Positions 24,739-33,502 are shown, counted from the stretch's first letter. The stretch: 37,311 nucleotides of DNA from Bifidobacterium amazonense (GCF_018555435.2 NZ_JAFEJT020000029.1:1-37311), one strand, 5' to 3'. Made by a program: numbers and translations. The notes: a model not told the origin generated them from the letters alone.

Positions 24739-26460
24739 TTATGCGTTTGTGCCGTCGTTGTCGCTCTGATTCGCCGAGTCGCGATGATTGGCGCGTTCCG
24801 TCGCGGTCTGGTTGAAGATGCCGTTGACTCGACTACGGAACCATATTTCGGCGAGCGCCGCACTGTAGTGTTGGGTGGTGCCGTTCACATTCACATCACG
24901 TCCGACGATCGCCTTGGGCGATGCCTGTCCGGCGAGGTGTGAACCGAGACGCTGCAGCAGTTGTCTGGCCTGGCTGTACCAATCTCTGCTGAGCGTTTCC
25001 GGATTGTCGTCATGGTCGATGCCGCGCAGCCACTGTCGGAATGCGCCGTCGAATGCGGAGTAGCCCAGTTCCGCCGCTCGCTGCTGCGGCGCTTCGGTCG
25101 GTTTGCCTTCGGACAATGCGATATTGGCCGCCAGATTGCGCAGCGCCCGGATGCCCTGATCGGTTTTGTCGACGGCGTCTTGGATCATCTGCCCCATCTG
25201 TGGGTTGTCGGTGGTGAGGACGACAAGGCTGATGTCAAGAGTATCGTCGACGGTTGCATCGATGACGGCGTCATTGTTGCCGTATTCGACCCCAAATGCG
25301 TGCAGCCGTACGGGAATCGACCGTTCCGGACAGGCTTTGGACAGCCATTTCAACGAGTAGGGACGAATGAAGTCATCGCCGCCGGTCGGGTTCCCTGAGT
25401 CATGGGTGGCCAGCAGGAGCGGCAATCCTCGCCAGAGGGCCCGCGACGGATCATGTTTGCGCGGCATGTACACCACGGGTCGTTTCAACGCCTTCTCCTG
25501 CGTGGGGCTGCGTCTCCACGCGGTCATGGGTTCATGGTGTTGGGCGTTCTGCGGTTTGAGACGGTCTCCGTTGCATACGAGCACGCCGGTGACGGTTTCG
25601 TCGTCATGGACGAGCAGCATACGTCGGCCCTGCCATGTCATCAGTGTGGCCGGTCCATGGAAGAACGAGGTGTCTCCCGTTCGTTCCACAGGCTGGTCGA
25701 ATCCCTTCGTGGCTTGCTGGGTGAGCGGTTCACGTTCCCACACGGGCTTGTCATCGTCCCATTGCACGGAGGCGGCCTCTCCGGATTCGAACACGTCCTG
25801 GCTGACGTAATTGAGCATCAGCGTCTGCCACAGGTTCGTTCCTTCGACCAGGTACCCGCCCAAGTGCCCGGTCCAGGCCACGCCGATCGGGTATCCTTTG
25901 CCGCCTTTGACGCGCGGATCCCCCACCGCGCCGGATTTGATGCCCGAAGCGTCGTATGCCTGCACGGTCACCAGCCAGCGCGCGGCTTCGGCGGCGCGTA
26001 TCGACTGCAGTCCGTCACCCATGCGCGTGGTGAAGAACGGTTCTCCGCTCGGCACGTCCAGGATCAGCCGTTCGAGTCCGGACGTCTCATGCTTGGCCGT
26101 GTGCAGTCCCGCAACCTGATAGAACGGGTACCGGTCGTCGAACAGGTCGAACCGGTATCGCCATTCGTCGCAGTATTCGAGGATCGCCTGCATAAGCGAC
26201 GGGTTCCCGGCCCCATAATCGTACAGGCTTTTCCAATCGTCGACGTCGAGATCATGCCCGAACCGGCCGTACAGCATCGCAACCAGCAAACGGCTTAACG
26301 CAAATCGCTGCAACGGCATGTCGCCGTCGATGCTGCGGATGTCGCCGGCCTGTTCGAACGTCTCGATGATGGACAGTTCCCTATGCGATCCGTCCGACAG
26401 CATCGTGACGGGAATCCATGGCCGGTCCATAAGGTTGAAGGAAGTTCCGCTACTTGGCAT
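24739..26460 (-). CDS. cse1: Cse1 (Cas8e/CasA), large subunit that reads the PAM
   Basis: 573 residues. Opens FNLMDRPWIPVTMLSDGSHR, the Cse1 signature, and contains LWQTLMLNYV and a four-helix C-terminal bundle (FDGAFRQWLRGIDH, QARQLLQRLGSHLAGQ). It recognises the PAM and calls in Cas3. The ATG lies inside the last codons of cas3: the two genes overlap by 11 bases, so they are translationally coupled. Confidence 0.96.
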   Translation of the reverse strand: MPSSGTSFNLMDRPWIPVTMLSDGSHRELSIIETFEQAGDIRSIDGDMPLQRFALSRLLVAMLYGRFGHDLDVDDWKSLYDYGAGNPSLMQAILEYCDEWRYRFDLFDDRYPFYQVAGLHTAKHETSGLERLILDVPSGEPFFTTRMGDGLQSIRAAEAARWLVTVQAYDASGIKSGAVGDPRVKGGKGYPIGVAWTGHLGGYLVEGTNLWQTLMLNYVSQDVFESGEAASVQWDDDKPVWEREPLTQQATKGFDQPVERTGDTSFFHGPATLMTWQGRRMLLVHDDETVTGVLVCNGDRLKPQNAQHHEPMTAWRRSPTQEKALKRPVVYMPRKHDPSRALWRGLPLLLATHDSGNPTGGDDFIRPYSLKWLSKACPERSIPVRLHAFGVEYGNNDAVIDATVDDTLDISLVVLTTDNPQMGQMIQDAVDKTDQGIRALRNLAANIALSEGKPTEAPQQRAAELGYSAFDGAFRQWLRGIDHDDNPETLSRDWYSQARQLLQRLGSHLAGQASPKAIVGRDVNVNGTTQHYSAALAEIWFRSRVNGIFNQTATERANHRDSANQSDNDGTNA

Positions 26461-29400
26461 CCGTCGCCCATCCTCTCTCCGTCGAGTATTGGAAGCGTAG
26501 TGTTCTCATTCTTCCACCTTTCGCTTTGGAATCATGAATGGTGTATTGGGCGTGTCCTTTGTCGTCAAGTACGACGAGTAGCTGCCCGGCCAAATCGCGG
26601 TTTTGCACCATGTAGGTGCGCCATTGCTCCGGCACCGACGCTTCGAGCGTCTCGATGACGGAGTCGATGTCGTTTCCGGCCAATGATGACTGTCCGAGGG
26701 AGATCGTGCAGGACAGGATGTCTCTCGTCTGCCGACGGTCGGGCGCCCCTATGCCGGCCGGCAACGGTTCCGCCGATGCGAACGCTCCCCAGGCCGGCAG
26801 TTGAAGATTGCCGTCCGCATCCTGCTGCAGCACGACGACTTCGAAGGAATCATCACTTTCCCTCACGCCGGCCGAGACGAGCTGCTGCCGCGACGTTCCG
26901 GGCGTATCGGGATCGGGAACGCAGGTGTACAGCCAGCCGTCGAGCGAGAACGGATCCTTTGCGTATTGCGGGTTGAGGATCCGCAGTTGGCCGGCTTCGT
27001 TTTCGCTGTTGTCGATGACGGACCGCATGGCCGCGCGCGCCGCCTGCTCGCCGTCAGTGCCGGTTCTCCATTCCTTCGGGCAGATGTCGCCGTCCGCATA
27101 CACGGTTTGCACCAGACGCGGGATATCGTCCGGAATCGTCACCGTGGCCGGTGATGCCGGCGTCACACGGAGCACCGCCAGCGAGCGCATCAGCAGATAC
27201 CGCTGGTACACATGTTCCAGTCCTTTGGCGAACGTCGAAGGCTTGGTCGGCGAGTATTCGTCGATGCCGGTGATGACCAGCTGCGCGGATCGTAACGGAC
27301 GGGGACGCTCGCATTCCCCGTCTCCCCGATGATGGCGGTGCAGTCGGCCGGCTCGCTGCAGGATCAGGTCGATCGGCGCGATGTCGGTGATCATCAGATC
27401 GAAGTCGACGTCCAGCGATTGCTCCACGACCTGCGTCGCGACGACGACTCCGTTGCGCTGGCCGTGATTGTCGGCCGAACTGTGCTTGCCGTATCTGCGA
27501 ATCAGTTCACGGTCCGCGCGTGCTCTGTCGAATGCGAGGAATCTGGAGTGGGATAGGGTCACGTCCGTGCTCAACCGTCGCTTCAGCAGATCGTAGGTTC
27601 GCTGCGCGCGTGAGACGGTGTTTCTGATGACGACGGCGCAGCCGCCTTCCTTGAGCCGGTCCCGCAACAGCCGTACCAGCGATTCATCGTCGTCTGAGAT
27701 CATCGATACGGTGATTTCGGTGGCTCGTCCGGAGGACGCGGGCGATATGTCGGCGATGCCGTTTGCCGTTGATGTTGAGATCAGCGGATATCGCAGGTCC
27801 AACTGTCGATGCGCATGATCGTCTGAGTGCCGGTCGACGCACGTGTTACTGGGATTACTGGGATTATCGGCCGTCGTTGCGGAGCTTCGCTGCCCGCCAT
27901 CGTCCGGGGACGGTTCGTTGGAGCGTGAGGCGATTCGGCGCCGCATCGGTATGCGGCTGAGAACATGAGACAGCGCTTCCTCGCCATCGTGTTCCATCCT
28001 CAACGGTTGTGGTCCCGGCGTCATAGAGGCTGGTTTCGGCATCGGTTCCGCGCATGCCGCCGCGTTGGCGCCCTGCCGGTATGCTTCGAGAAACGCCCTG
28101 CGTCTGTCCTGCGGCAGGGTGGCGCTAAGCATGATCACCGGCACTCCGTATGTGCCGAGCCATGCGAGCACGGTTTCCATGTATACGTTCATGTATGCGG
28201 TGTTCGAGTGGATTTCGTCCAGGATCACCACTTTGCCTGCCAACGCCAGATGCCGCAACACCACGTGTTTGCATCGCAAACCCGCCATCAGCACCTGATC
28301 GATGGTGCCGACCACGAAATTCGAAAGAAGTCCTCGTTTGCGGCCGGTCAGCCACGAGTTGACCACGGCCTGCAGCGCAGCCTCGTTCCTGGACCTATCC
28401 GCCCGCGAACCAGTCCGCGCTGGATCCGGATCATCATCCACGGATCCGACGGAAGGAAGATCCCGGAACGCGTCGTCCAGACCGTGCCCGTCGTCGAACC
28501 ATCGTTCACGTAGCGTTTCGTATTCGTCGTTGAGTTCGCGTTTGCCGTGCGCCAGGAACAGGGATGTCATCATGCGGCGGTCTTCGGCCGGCAGATGCCC
28601 GATCCAGTCAAGCACGCGCGTGAACATGGCGTTGACGGTCGCTTGCGTGGGCAGCGCATAGTAGATGCCGCCGCAATGGAATTTCGCGGCGATGATTTCG
28701 GCCGACAGCAGTGCCGCCTCGGTTTTGCCCTCGCCCATGTTCGCCTCGATGATCATCAGTCCGGGCTCGGTCATGTTCTTGGACATACGTACTGCCTCCT
28801 GCTGGACCGGGCGGAGCTTGGCATGGGGGATGTCGAATTGCCGGGAGAACAGTTCGTCTGCCGACATGGTCGGCATGGACGCGCGCCATGGTTCAGGCAA
28901 TGCGAGCATCCGCCATGCGCGCGCCGCACGTCGTCTCGGATCAAAACGATGTTCATCCGCCGGTGATTCGTTCAGCGAGCACAAGCGGCTGTCACTCGCA
29001 ATCCAATCGGCGATGATGACCAGCGCGGTCAGCAGAATTTGCGTGCGTCTGCGCAGCGGACGTTCACGCATGCCATGCAGCACCGGCAGAACGCCTGTAC
29101 GCTCGGCAATCCAGTCGAGCAACTCAAACCGTACTGTCTCCCAATCCTCGTTTCCGGCGAATGTCCCGTACCGATAGCGACGGCGAAGCTCCTGCTTCTC
29201 CGCGTTCAACGACGTGCCGTGGTGGCCGGCGACGATGCCGGCCATGCCGTGCGCCAGCGTGCCGTCGCCGATGCGCAGGCCCTGCCGTTCCAACCATGAT
29301 TCGACCGTCCAACTTCCCACGAGTTCGTGCCGGTATCGTGATCGCAGCTCATCTCCGGCGACGGACGGATCAATGCGCAGGCCGGTCGCACGTACTGCAT

Positions 29401-29710
29401 CAGCGAATCGTGGGACTTGCGCGACGAAGGCCGGAGAGGCCTTGCCCACATCGTGGATCGCGGCGACGAACCGATATAGCATTCCGGCAGAGTCTTTATC
29501 GCCAATGTCTTGGGCGATCAGATCCGCAACATCGTCGGCCACGAATTCGTCCCATACGTACGACGCGATTTCGCCGGTGTCTTCCAGGTGCTGCCAAAGC
29601 TGAAGGTACCGTTCGTCTCGAGGGTCCCGGTATACGCTTTTCGCCCAGATCGACAGCGCTCGCTCCGACAACGGCGGTCGGCCTTTCGGGAAATAGGGAT
29701 TTCTTTCCAC
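26450..29710 (-). CDS. cas3: Cas3 HD nuclease-helicase
   Basis: 1,086 residues. HD nuclease: H86-D87 in AAIHDVGKASPAF, H128, H163-H164 in AGHHGTS and D235 in IIADWIASD. Helicase: Walker A EANMGEGKTEAAL (322-334), DEIH box 498-501, SATLP 529-533, and QRAGRLHRH near residue 800. It degrades DNA marked by Cascade. A Ser/Asn/Asp-rich stretch near 605-675 looks like an insertion; it includes a small NPSNPSN repeat. GTG 29710 is the start: AAAGGA overlaps the stop of the fic gene 6 nt upstream. Confidence 0.97.
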   Translation of the reverse strand: MERNPYFPKGRPPLSERALSIWAKSVYRDPRDERYLQLWQHLEDTGEIASYVWDEFVADDVADLIAQDIGDKDSAGMLYRFVAAIHDVGKASPAFVAQVPRFADAVRATGLRIDPSVAGDELRSRYRHELVGSWTVESWLERQGLRIGDGTLAHGMAGIVAGHHGTSLNAEKQELRRRYRYGTFAGNEDWETVRFELLDWIAERTGVLPVLHGMRERPLRRRTQILLTALVIIADWIASDSRLCSLNESPADEHRFDPRRRAARAWRMLALPEPWRASMPTMSADELFSRQFDIPHAKLRPVQQEAVRMSKNMTEPGLMIIEANMGEGKTEAALLSAEIIAAKFHCGGIYYALPTQATVNAMFTRVLDWIGHLPAEDRRMMTSLFLAHGKRELNDEYETLRERWFDDGHGLDDAFRDLPSVGSVDDDPDPARTGSRADRSRNEAALQAVVNSWLTGRKRGLLSNFVVGTIDQVLMAGLRCKHVVLRHLALAGKVVILDEIHSNTAYMNVYMETVLAWLGTYGVPVIMLSATLPQDRRRAFLEAYRQGANAAACAEPMPKPASMTPGPQPLRMEHDGEEALSHVLSRIPMRRRIASRSNEPSPDDGGQRSSATTADNPSNPSNTCVDRHSDDHAHRQLDLRYPLISTSTANGIADISPASSGRATEITVSMISDDDESLVRLLRDRLKEGGCAVVIRNTVSRAQRTYDLLKRRLSTDVTLSHSRFLAFDRARADRELIRRYGKHSSADNHGQRNGVVVATQVVEQSLDVDFDLMITDIAPIDLILQRAGRLHRHHRGDGECERPRPLRSAQLVITGIDEYSPTKPSTFAKGLEHVYQRYLLMRSLAVLRVTPASPATVTIPDDIPRLVQTVYADGDICPKEWRTGTDGEQAARAAMRSVIDNSENEAGQLRILNPQYAKDPFSLDGWLYTCVPDPDTPGTSRQQLVSAGVRESDDSFEVVVLQQDADGNLQLPAWGAFASAEPLPAGIGAPDRRQTRDILSCTISLGQSSLAGNDIDSVIETLEASVPEQWRTYMVQNRDLAGQLLVVLDDKGHAQYTIHDSKAKGGRMRTLRFQYSTERGWATDAK

Positions 29711-29716
29711 TGTCCT

Positions 29717-30943
29717 TTATCTTCTTCTGAGCTGCGCGGCGTAATCGTCCAGCACCTGCAGGATGCCTTGATGCGCCCACACGGCGTTTCTGCGTCCGCC
29801 CATGATTTCGGTCAACACTCCGTACTTGGTCAGCGTGTCGATGGCCCGGTCCGCCGTTTTCTGTGTCAGCCCCAATTTGACGGTCAGATATTCACGATTG
29901 ATGATCGGCTGTTCGATAAGCAGCGGAAGCACGTTCCATGCGGTGGCACCCGCACGCACTCCGCGCAGTGCCTCTCGGGATTCATCCAGCTGGTGTTCCA
30001 ATGCATCGATCAGGCGTATGCCCGTCACCGACGCGTAGCGACAGGCAGACGTGAAGCACATCGCGATCGGCCGTGCATCGCCGTCACGGTATTGCTGCAG
30101 TGCATGGAAATATCGACTTGTATCCGTCAACAAACCGGCGGATACCGGCGGCGTCACGTTGCGGACCAGTCCCTTGTTGCGCAGCACGGCATGGACCAGC
30201 GCCCGGCCTACTCTGCCGTTGCCGTCCGCGAACGGATGGATCGTTTCGAACTGGGCGTGTGCGATGGCGCACTGCACGATTACCGGCAAATCGTCACGCT
30301 GCAGGAACTTGAGCATATCGAGAATCGCCGGTTCCACCAATTCCGGCTGCGGTCCGACATGACTGGCATGAACCGGACCGTGGCTGCTGCCTCCGATCCA
30401 CACCAATTCATTGCGGAAGCGCCCGGCATAGGCCTCCCATCCGAACTGCGCGGACAGCAATGCCTTGTGCATGGCAAGCAGCCCCTGCTCGTCAAGATGT
30501 TCGGACCATGCCAGAGCAGCCTCCATGGCCCTGACATTGCCCACCACGACTGCGGCATTATTGCTCTTTCCCTCACCGATCTCCTGCAACGCCAGATTTT
30601 TGGCCCCCACCGTAAGATTCTCAATCTGTGAGGACGACGTCGATTCCGTACGCAACAAGATGGATGACATGGGGCCCAGCACCCGGTCCTTGACGCCAAG
30701 CTTGGTCGCGGCGTACGCATCCAACTCCCCCAACATTCTCGCGGACTCCTCCAAATCCGCTACCAGATCATGGGGGATGGCCAATTGCAGCCCGGCAATG
30801 GCAGGAGGAACGGCCGACTCGTATGGGCCTGTTCCCCGTTTGCGCTCCGTTCTGGACATGTAGGCGTCATCATCGGGCAGCCAGTAATGCGATGCTCGGC
30901 CCATTGGAGGGACTACGAGCGGCAATTCATGTGCATCTGTCAT
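29717..30943 (-). CDS. Class II Fic protein (protein AMP-transferase family) ahead of cas3
   Basis: 408 residues from ATG 30943, preceded by AAAGGAG; the frame extends to 30994 without a binding site. The Fic motif HPFADGNGRVGR (236-247) is complete, with catalytic H236. The inhibitory motif SxxxEN is at 104-109, before the Fic core (class II), so the enzyme should be self-restrained. The C-terminus (about 345-400) is a winged helix (LTVKLGLTQKTADRAIDTLTKYG) that may bind DNA. Fic enzymes move AMP to Tyr/Thr of target proteins. The stop codon is 6 nt from the cas3 start, so this is probably the first gene of the cas operon. Whether it affects CRISPR immunity is unknown. Confidence 0.93.
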   Translation of the reverse strand: MTDAHELPLVVPPMGRASHYWLPDDDAYMSRTERKRGTGPYESAVPPAIAGLQLAIPHDLVADLEESARMLGELDAYAATKLGVKDRVLGPMSSILLRTESTSSSQIENLTVGAKNLALQEIGEGKSNNAAVVVGNVRAMEAALAWSEHLDEQGLLAMHKALLSAQFGWEAYAGRFRNELVWIGGSSHGPVHASHVGPQPELVEPAILDMLKFLQRDDLPVIVQCAIAHAQFETIHPFADGNGRVGRALVHAVLRNKGLVRNVTPPVSAGLLTDTSRYFHALQQYRDGDARPIAMCFTSACRYASVTGIRLIDALEHQLDESREALRGVRAGATAWNVLPLLIEQPIINREYLTVKLGLTQKTADRAIDTLTKYGVLTEIMGGRRNAVWAHQGILQVLDDYAAQLRRR

Positions 30944-30966
30944 AATCACTCCTTTGTTGAGACAGA

Positions 30967-30976
30967 TATGTACATA
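30967..30976. promoter_or_regulatory. Palindrome in the fic upstream region
   Basis: TATGTACATA, 10 bp, perfect, about 24 bp before the fic start codon. It lies where the -10 region or an operator of the fic-cas transcript would be. The fic winged helix or the divergent AlbA_2 regulator could bind here. Confidence 0.35.
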
Positions 30977-31097
30977 AGTGTCCAAAACTTGCATACAACC
31001 CTATCGTTTTATCTTTAGTTTCTAGATCATAGACCTTCACCGGCCACCAAGTCAATCCCCGCGAGTGCAAGGCAGTCGCGCAACCAAAGCGCTTTAT

Positions 31098-31154
31098 CGG
31101 ATCACGCCCGCGAGATGCAGGCCTTTCTCATCGTCCGCAAGTCTCTCGACAAAC
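31098..31154. repeat. Direct repeat, left copy (flanks the AlbA_2 gene)
   Basis: 57 bases, 53 identical to 33193-33249, 2,095 bp away. Both read CGGATCACGCCCGCGAGATG at the left. Weaker likeness continues to ATACGTTGGCA (31187-31197 and 33286-33296). Both copies share the reading frame DHAREM-AFLIVR--LDK without a start codon, so they may be pieces of a lost gene. Confidence 0.75.
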
Positions 31155-31224
31155 GACGGAATGTAGAACTGTACCGTATGTCCTATATACGTTGGCACGG
31201 AGACGAACGGGGGGAGCATCCGCG

Positions 31225-31253
31225 TTGATGCCACATTGCTCTTTTTTTATTAT
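31225..31253 (+). promoter_or_regulatory. Promoter of the AlbA_2 regulator gene
   Basis: TTGATG (31225-31230), 17-base spacer, TATTAT (31248-31253). Start of transcription near 31260, inside the operator palindromes. Confidence 0.7.
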
Positions 31254-31290
31254 CAATGATAGGATTATTCCTATCATTGATAGGAATAAT
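31251..31290. promoter_or_regulatory. Nested operator palindromes over the promoter
   Basis: 14-bp perfect arms TATCAATGATAGGA (31251-31264) and 31269-31282 around TTAT; a second, overlapping palindrome has 12-bp arms ATTATTCCTATC (31264-31275) and 31279-31290. The TATCAWTGATA core occurs twice (31251-31261 and 31272-31282). The site covers the -10 box end and transcription start, so a bound protein would block transcription. Confidence 0.75.
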
Positions 31291-31306
31291 GGAAGGATTG
31301 GGATCA

Positions 31307-32935
31307 ATGAACGACGTTTCGCCGGTTCCTTCTCGAGAGTCGCTCCGTGTAGAGTTCAAGAGCGAGCGTTCTGGACCGGTCGATGACTCGGTGATCATCG
31401 CCAATGTGGTGGCGTTCGCCAACACCAACGGCGGTACGTTGTATCTCGGCGTCGAGGATGATGGCACGCCGACCGGCGTCAGCCGTGAGCATGGGAACAT
31501 CACCCAGTTGGCGGCGTACGTCTTCAACAACACGGTTCCCCCGGTACAGGTGCGCCCCGCCGTGCTCAATGTTGACGGTCTTCGTGTGGTCGCTATTGAT
31601 GTGGACGAGTCCTCGCAGCTGACTTGCATGAGGAGCGGCAGGGTCGTTCATCGGGTGCTCAAGGCGGACGGGGAGCCCGAGGTCGTCACCATGTATCCGT
31701 ACGAGTTCGTTTCCCGTCTGTCGTCCATTGGCAGCTACGATTACAGCGCGCAGCCGGCGCCCGAAGGGGATCTGTCGGATCTTGATCCGCGGGCCCGCGA
31801 CATGTTGCGGGAGGGGATCGCGAGAACGCATGCGGACGATGAGATGCTGTCGTTGTCCGACGCCGATTTCGATGGCGCACTGGGATTGACGACCCGGCAG
31901 ACGCGGGATGGCAGCGTTGTGCCGACGATCGCCGGAATCGTGATGATCGGCACGAAACAGGCGCTCGTGCGTCGCGTGCCGACCGCGACGGCGACGTTCC
32001 AGGTCATGCGGGACGGGTCCCCGGTCGTGGACGAACGGCTGCGCATGCCGTTGGTCCATATGTTCAAACGGATCGAGGAGCTCCTCACCCCGTGGAATCC
32101 GAAGACGGAGATCATGCTCGGATCGCAGCACGCCAACTTCTCCGCCTATGACGGCAGCGCGTTCCGTGAAATCATGGCCAACGCGTTCTGCCACCGCGAC
32201 TATACCATCATGATGCCGGTACGGTTCCAACTGGACGAAACCGGTCTGACCGTGGCCAATCCCGGCGGGTTCATGCGCGGCGTCAACCTCGGCAACCTGC
32301 TCACGGTCTCACCGACCCCGAGGAATCCCCGATTGGCGGATGTCATGAAACGATGCGGATACGTGGAACGGACGGGACGCGGCATCGATCGGATCTTCGC
32401 GAGAACGGCCGCCTCCAGCCGCCCGCTGCCTGACTATTCGCAATCCACCTCCGAAGAAGTCGTGCTGTTCCTGCGGAACGCCGCAGTAGATGAATCATTC
32501 GTACGTCTGGTCGACGACGCGACCGCCAGGCGAGGGTCCGCATTGCCGGTCGAATCGTTGATCACGTTCGCGACCCTACACCAGTACGGGGCATTGAACG
32601 CAACCGAGATCGGACGACGGACCAGTCTTGACCGGGAGCGCGTGGCCCTGGCGTTGCGTGACCTGTCGACGTTGAAAATGGTGTCATCCCACGGCGACGG
32701 CACATACGGATTAGCCGACAGTGGTAAGCGGGAAACCAACGGGACCACGTCATCGTCGAAATCCGATCGCATCATCCAAATCATCCGATCCTTGGGTGGT
32801 GCGGCATCGGGACCGCAGATCGCCGAACACTACGGCAAAAGCTACACCACCACCCTACGACTGCTGAAACGCATGGAAGCGGAAGGCCTCGTCCACCATC
32901 GAGGCAGCACCAAAGCATCCGAATACTACATATGA
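31307..32935 (+). CDS. AlbA_2 (Schlafen-like) / HATPase_c_4 winged-helix transcriptional regulator
   Basis: About 542 residues from ATG 31307; GGAAGG lies 10 bases upstream. The frame reaches 31256, but transcription seems to begin near 31260. Residues 10-130 are an AlbA_2 domain (SLRVEFKSERSG, NVVAFANTNGGTLYLGVEDDG). The middle holds a HATPase_c_4-like region (FREIMANAFCHRDY, ANPGGFMRGV, RTGRGIDRIF). The C-terminus has two winged-helix-like parts (ALNATEIGRRTSLDRERVAL; GPQIAEHYGKSYTTTLRLLK). Such proteins bind DNA and are often near toxin-antitoxin or defence genes. It is divergent from fic-cas3, and may repress itself and perhaps that operon. A weak CATGTTT/AAACATG hairpin follows at 32944-32963. 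Confidence 0.9.
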   Translation: MNDVSPVPSRESLRVEFKSERSGPVDDSVIIANVVAFANTNGGTLYLGVEDDGTPTGVSREHGNITQLAAYVFNNTVPPVQVRPAVLNVDGLRVVAIDVDESSQLTCMRSGRVVHRVLKADGEPEVVTMYPYEFVSRLSSIGSYDYSAQPAPEGDLSDLDPRARDMLREGIARTHADDEMLSLSDADFDGALGLTTRQTRDGSVVPTIAGIVMIGTKQALVRRVPTATATFQVMRDGSPVVDERLRMPLVHMFKRIEELLTPWNPKTEIMLGSQHANFSAYDGSAFREIMANAFCHRDYTIMMPVRFQLDETGLTVANPGGFMRGVNLGNLLTVSPTPRNPRLADVMKRCGYVERTGRGIDRIFARTAASSRPLPDYSQSTSEEVVLFLRNAAVDESFVRLVDDATARRGSALPVESLITFATLHQYGALNATEIGRRTSLDRERVALALRDLSTLKMVSSHGDGTYGLADSGKRETNGTTSSSKSDRIIQIIRSLGGAASGPQIAEHYGKSYTTTLRLLKRMEAEGLVHHRGSTKASEYYI

Positions 32936-32997
32936 GAAGCCATCATGTTTTGTGGGAAACATGGTTTCGCCGTCGAATCATCATAGCAACCATCCGC

Positions 32998-33050
32998 AAT
33001 GTTAGGATTAGATAACATTTATTGGAATGTTAGATATTCCTAACGTTAGG
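32998..33050. promoter_or_regulatory. Cluster of palindromes before the HipB-like remnant
   Basis: AATGTTA/TAACATT (32998-33004, 33013-33019), GGAAT/ATTCC (33024-33040) and a perfect CCTAACGTTAGG (33039-33050). GTTAG recurs in all. The region is A/T-rich and directly ahead of ATG 33057, the layout of a HipB-type operator. The 646-nt gap 32936-33581 holds no complete gene. Confidence 0.5.
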
Positions 33051-33056
33051 ACTGAT

Positions 33057-33176
33057 ATGAGGGCCACGAGCGACATTCGATCAGTACGACAGTTGGCCGT
33101 CAGCCTGCGCGATGCGCGTGTAGTCCAAGGGATGACGCGATGGGCGCGGCGCGCGGCTCAGTTCCGGGACCGATGA
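33057..33176 (+). pseudogene. Truncated HipB-like (XRE) antitoxin remnant
   Basis: 39 codons. The start IRSVRQLAVSLRDARVVQGMT resembles the first helices of HipB-type XRE proteins; the recognition helix is missing and the rest (RWARRAAQFRDR) does not fit. The stop overlaps an ATG (ATGA at 33173-33176) that begins MSLDF, the way hipA genes often begin, but that frame leaves the family pattern at once and ends after 29 codons. A decayed hipBA toxin-antitoxin locus is the simplest reading. Confidence 0.45.
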
Positions 33177-33192
33177 GTCTTGATTTCCGGAG

Positions 33193-33249
33193 CGGATCAC
33201 GCCCGCGAGATGCGGGCCTTTCTCATCGTCCGCAGCGCTCTCGACAAAC
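33193..33249. repeat. Direct repeat, right copy
   Basis: Partner of 31098-31154. Contains GCCCGC-GAGAT-GCGGGC, which could fold and is followed by CTTTCTC; one arm base differs in the left copy. The first 25 bases also recall the CRISPR repeat (GGATCA..CCCGCG..ATGCGG), possibly by chance. Confidence 0.7.
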
Positions 33250-33282
33250 AGCGAAACACTGAATCGTGCAGCACATACCCAC

Positions 33283-33502
33283 TGGATACGTTGGCATCTC
33301 AAGAACCCCACTCATCCAACAACGCGACTCACCAAATTGACAACATTTGCAGGCTGCCTTACCATACGAAGGTAAGAGATAAGCAAAGATGCTGCGAAGA
33401 GCACGACTTCGCTCCACCCGGAATGAGCCGGAACCAGAAGTTCAGGGCTTAGGTCGAGCTTTGCCCTCAGAAAAGTGAATCCCCTAGATGCCAACGTATC
33501 CA
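33283..33502. repeat. 220-bp segment bounded by 17-bp inverted repeats, upstream of the amylase
   Basis: TGGATACGTTGGCATCT at 33283-33299 and its exact complement at 33486-33502. Inside are a TTGACA (33337-33342) with TACCAT 17 bases later (a possible promoter pointing to the amylase) and CTTACC/GGTAAG and CGAAG/CTTCG hairpins. Size and ends suggest a small mobile element or a regulatory leader. Confidence 0.55.

Noticed and set aside
31051..31072. Sequence GTCAATCCCCGCGAGTGCAA as a further CRISPR repeat
   Set aside because: Only the CCCCGCG core fits; no neighbour at 61 bases and no flanking spacer.
33180..33452. 90-codon plus-strand frame downstream of the HipB-like remnant
   Set aside because: Runs through the direct repeat, the inverted-repeat end and promoter-like boxes; no ribosome binding site or domain. 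Only the first 23 codons match the frame in the left repeat copy.
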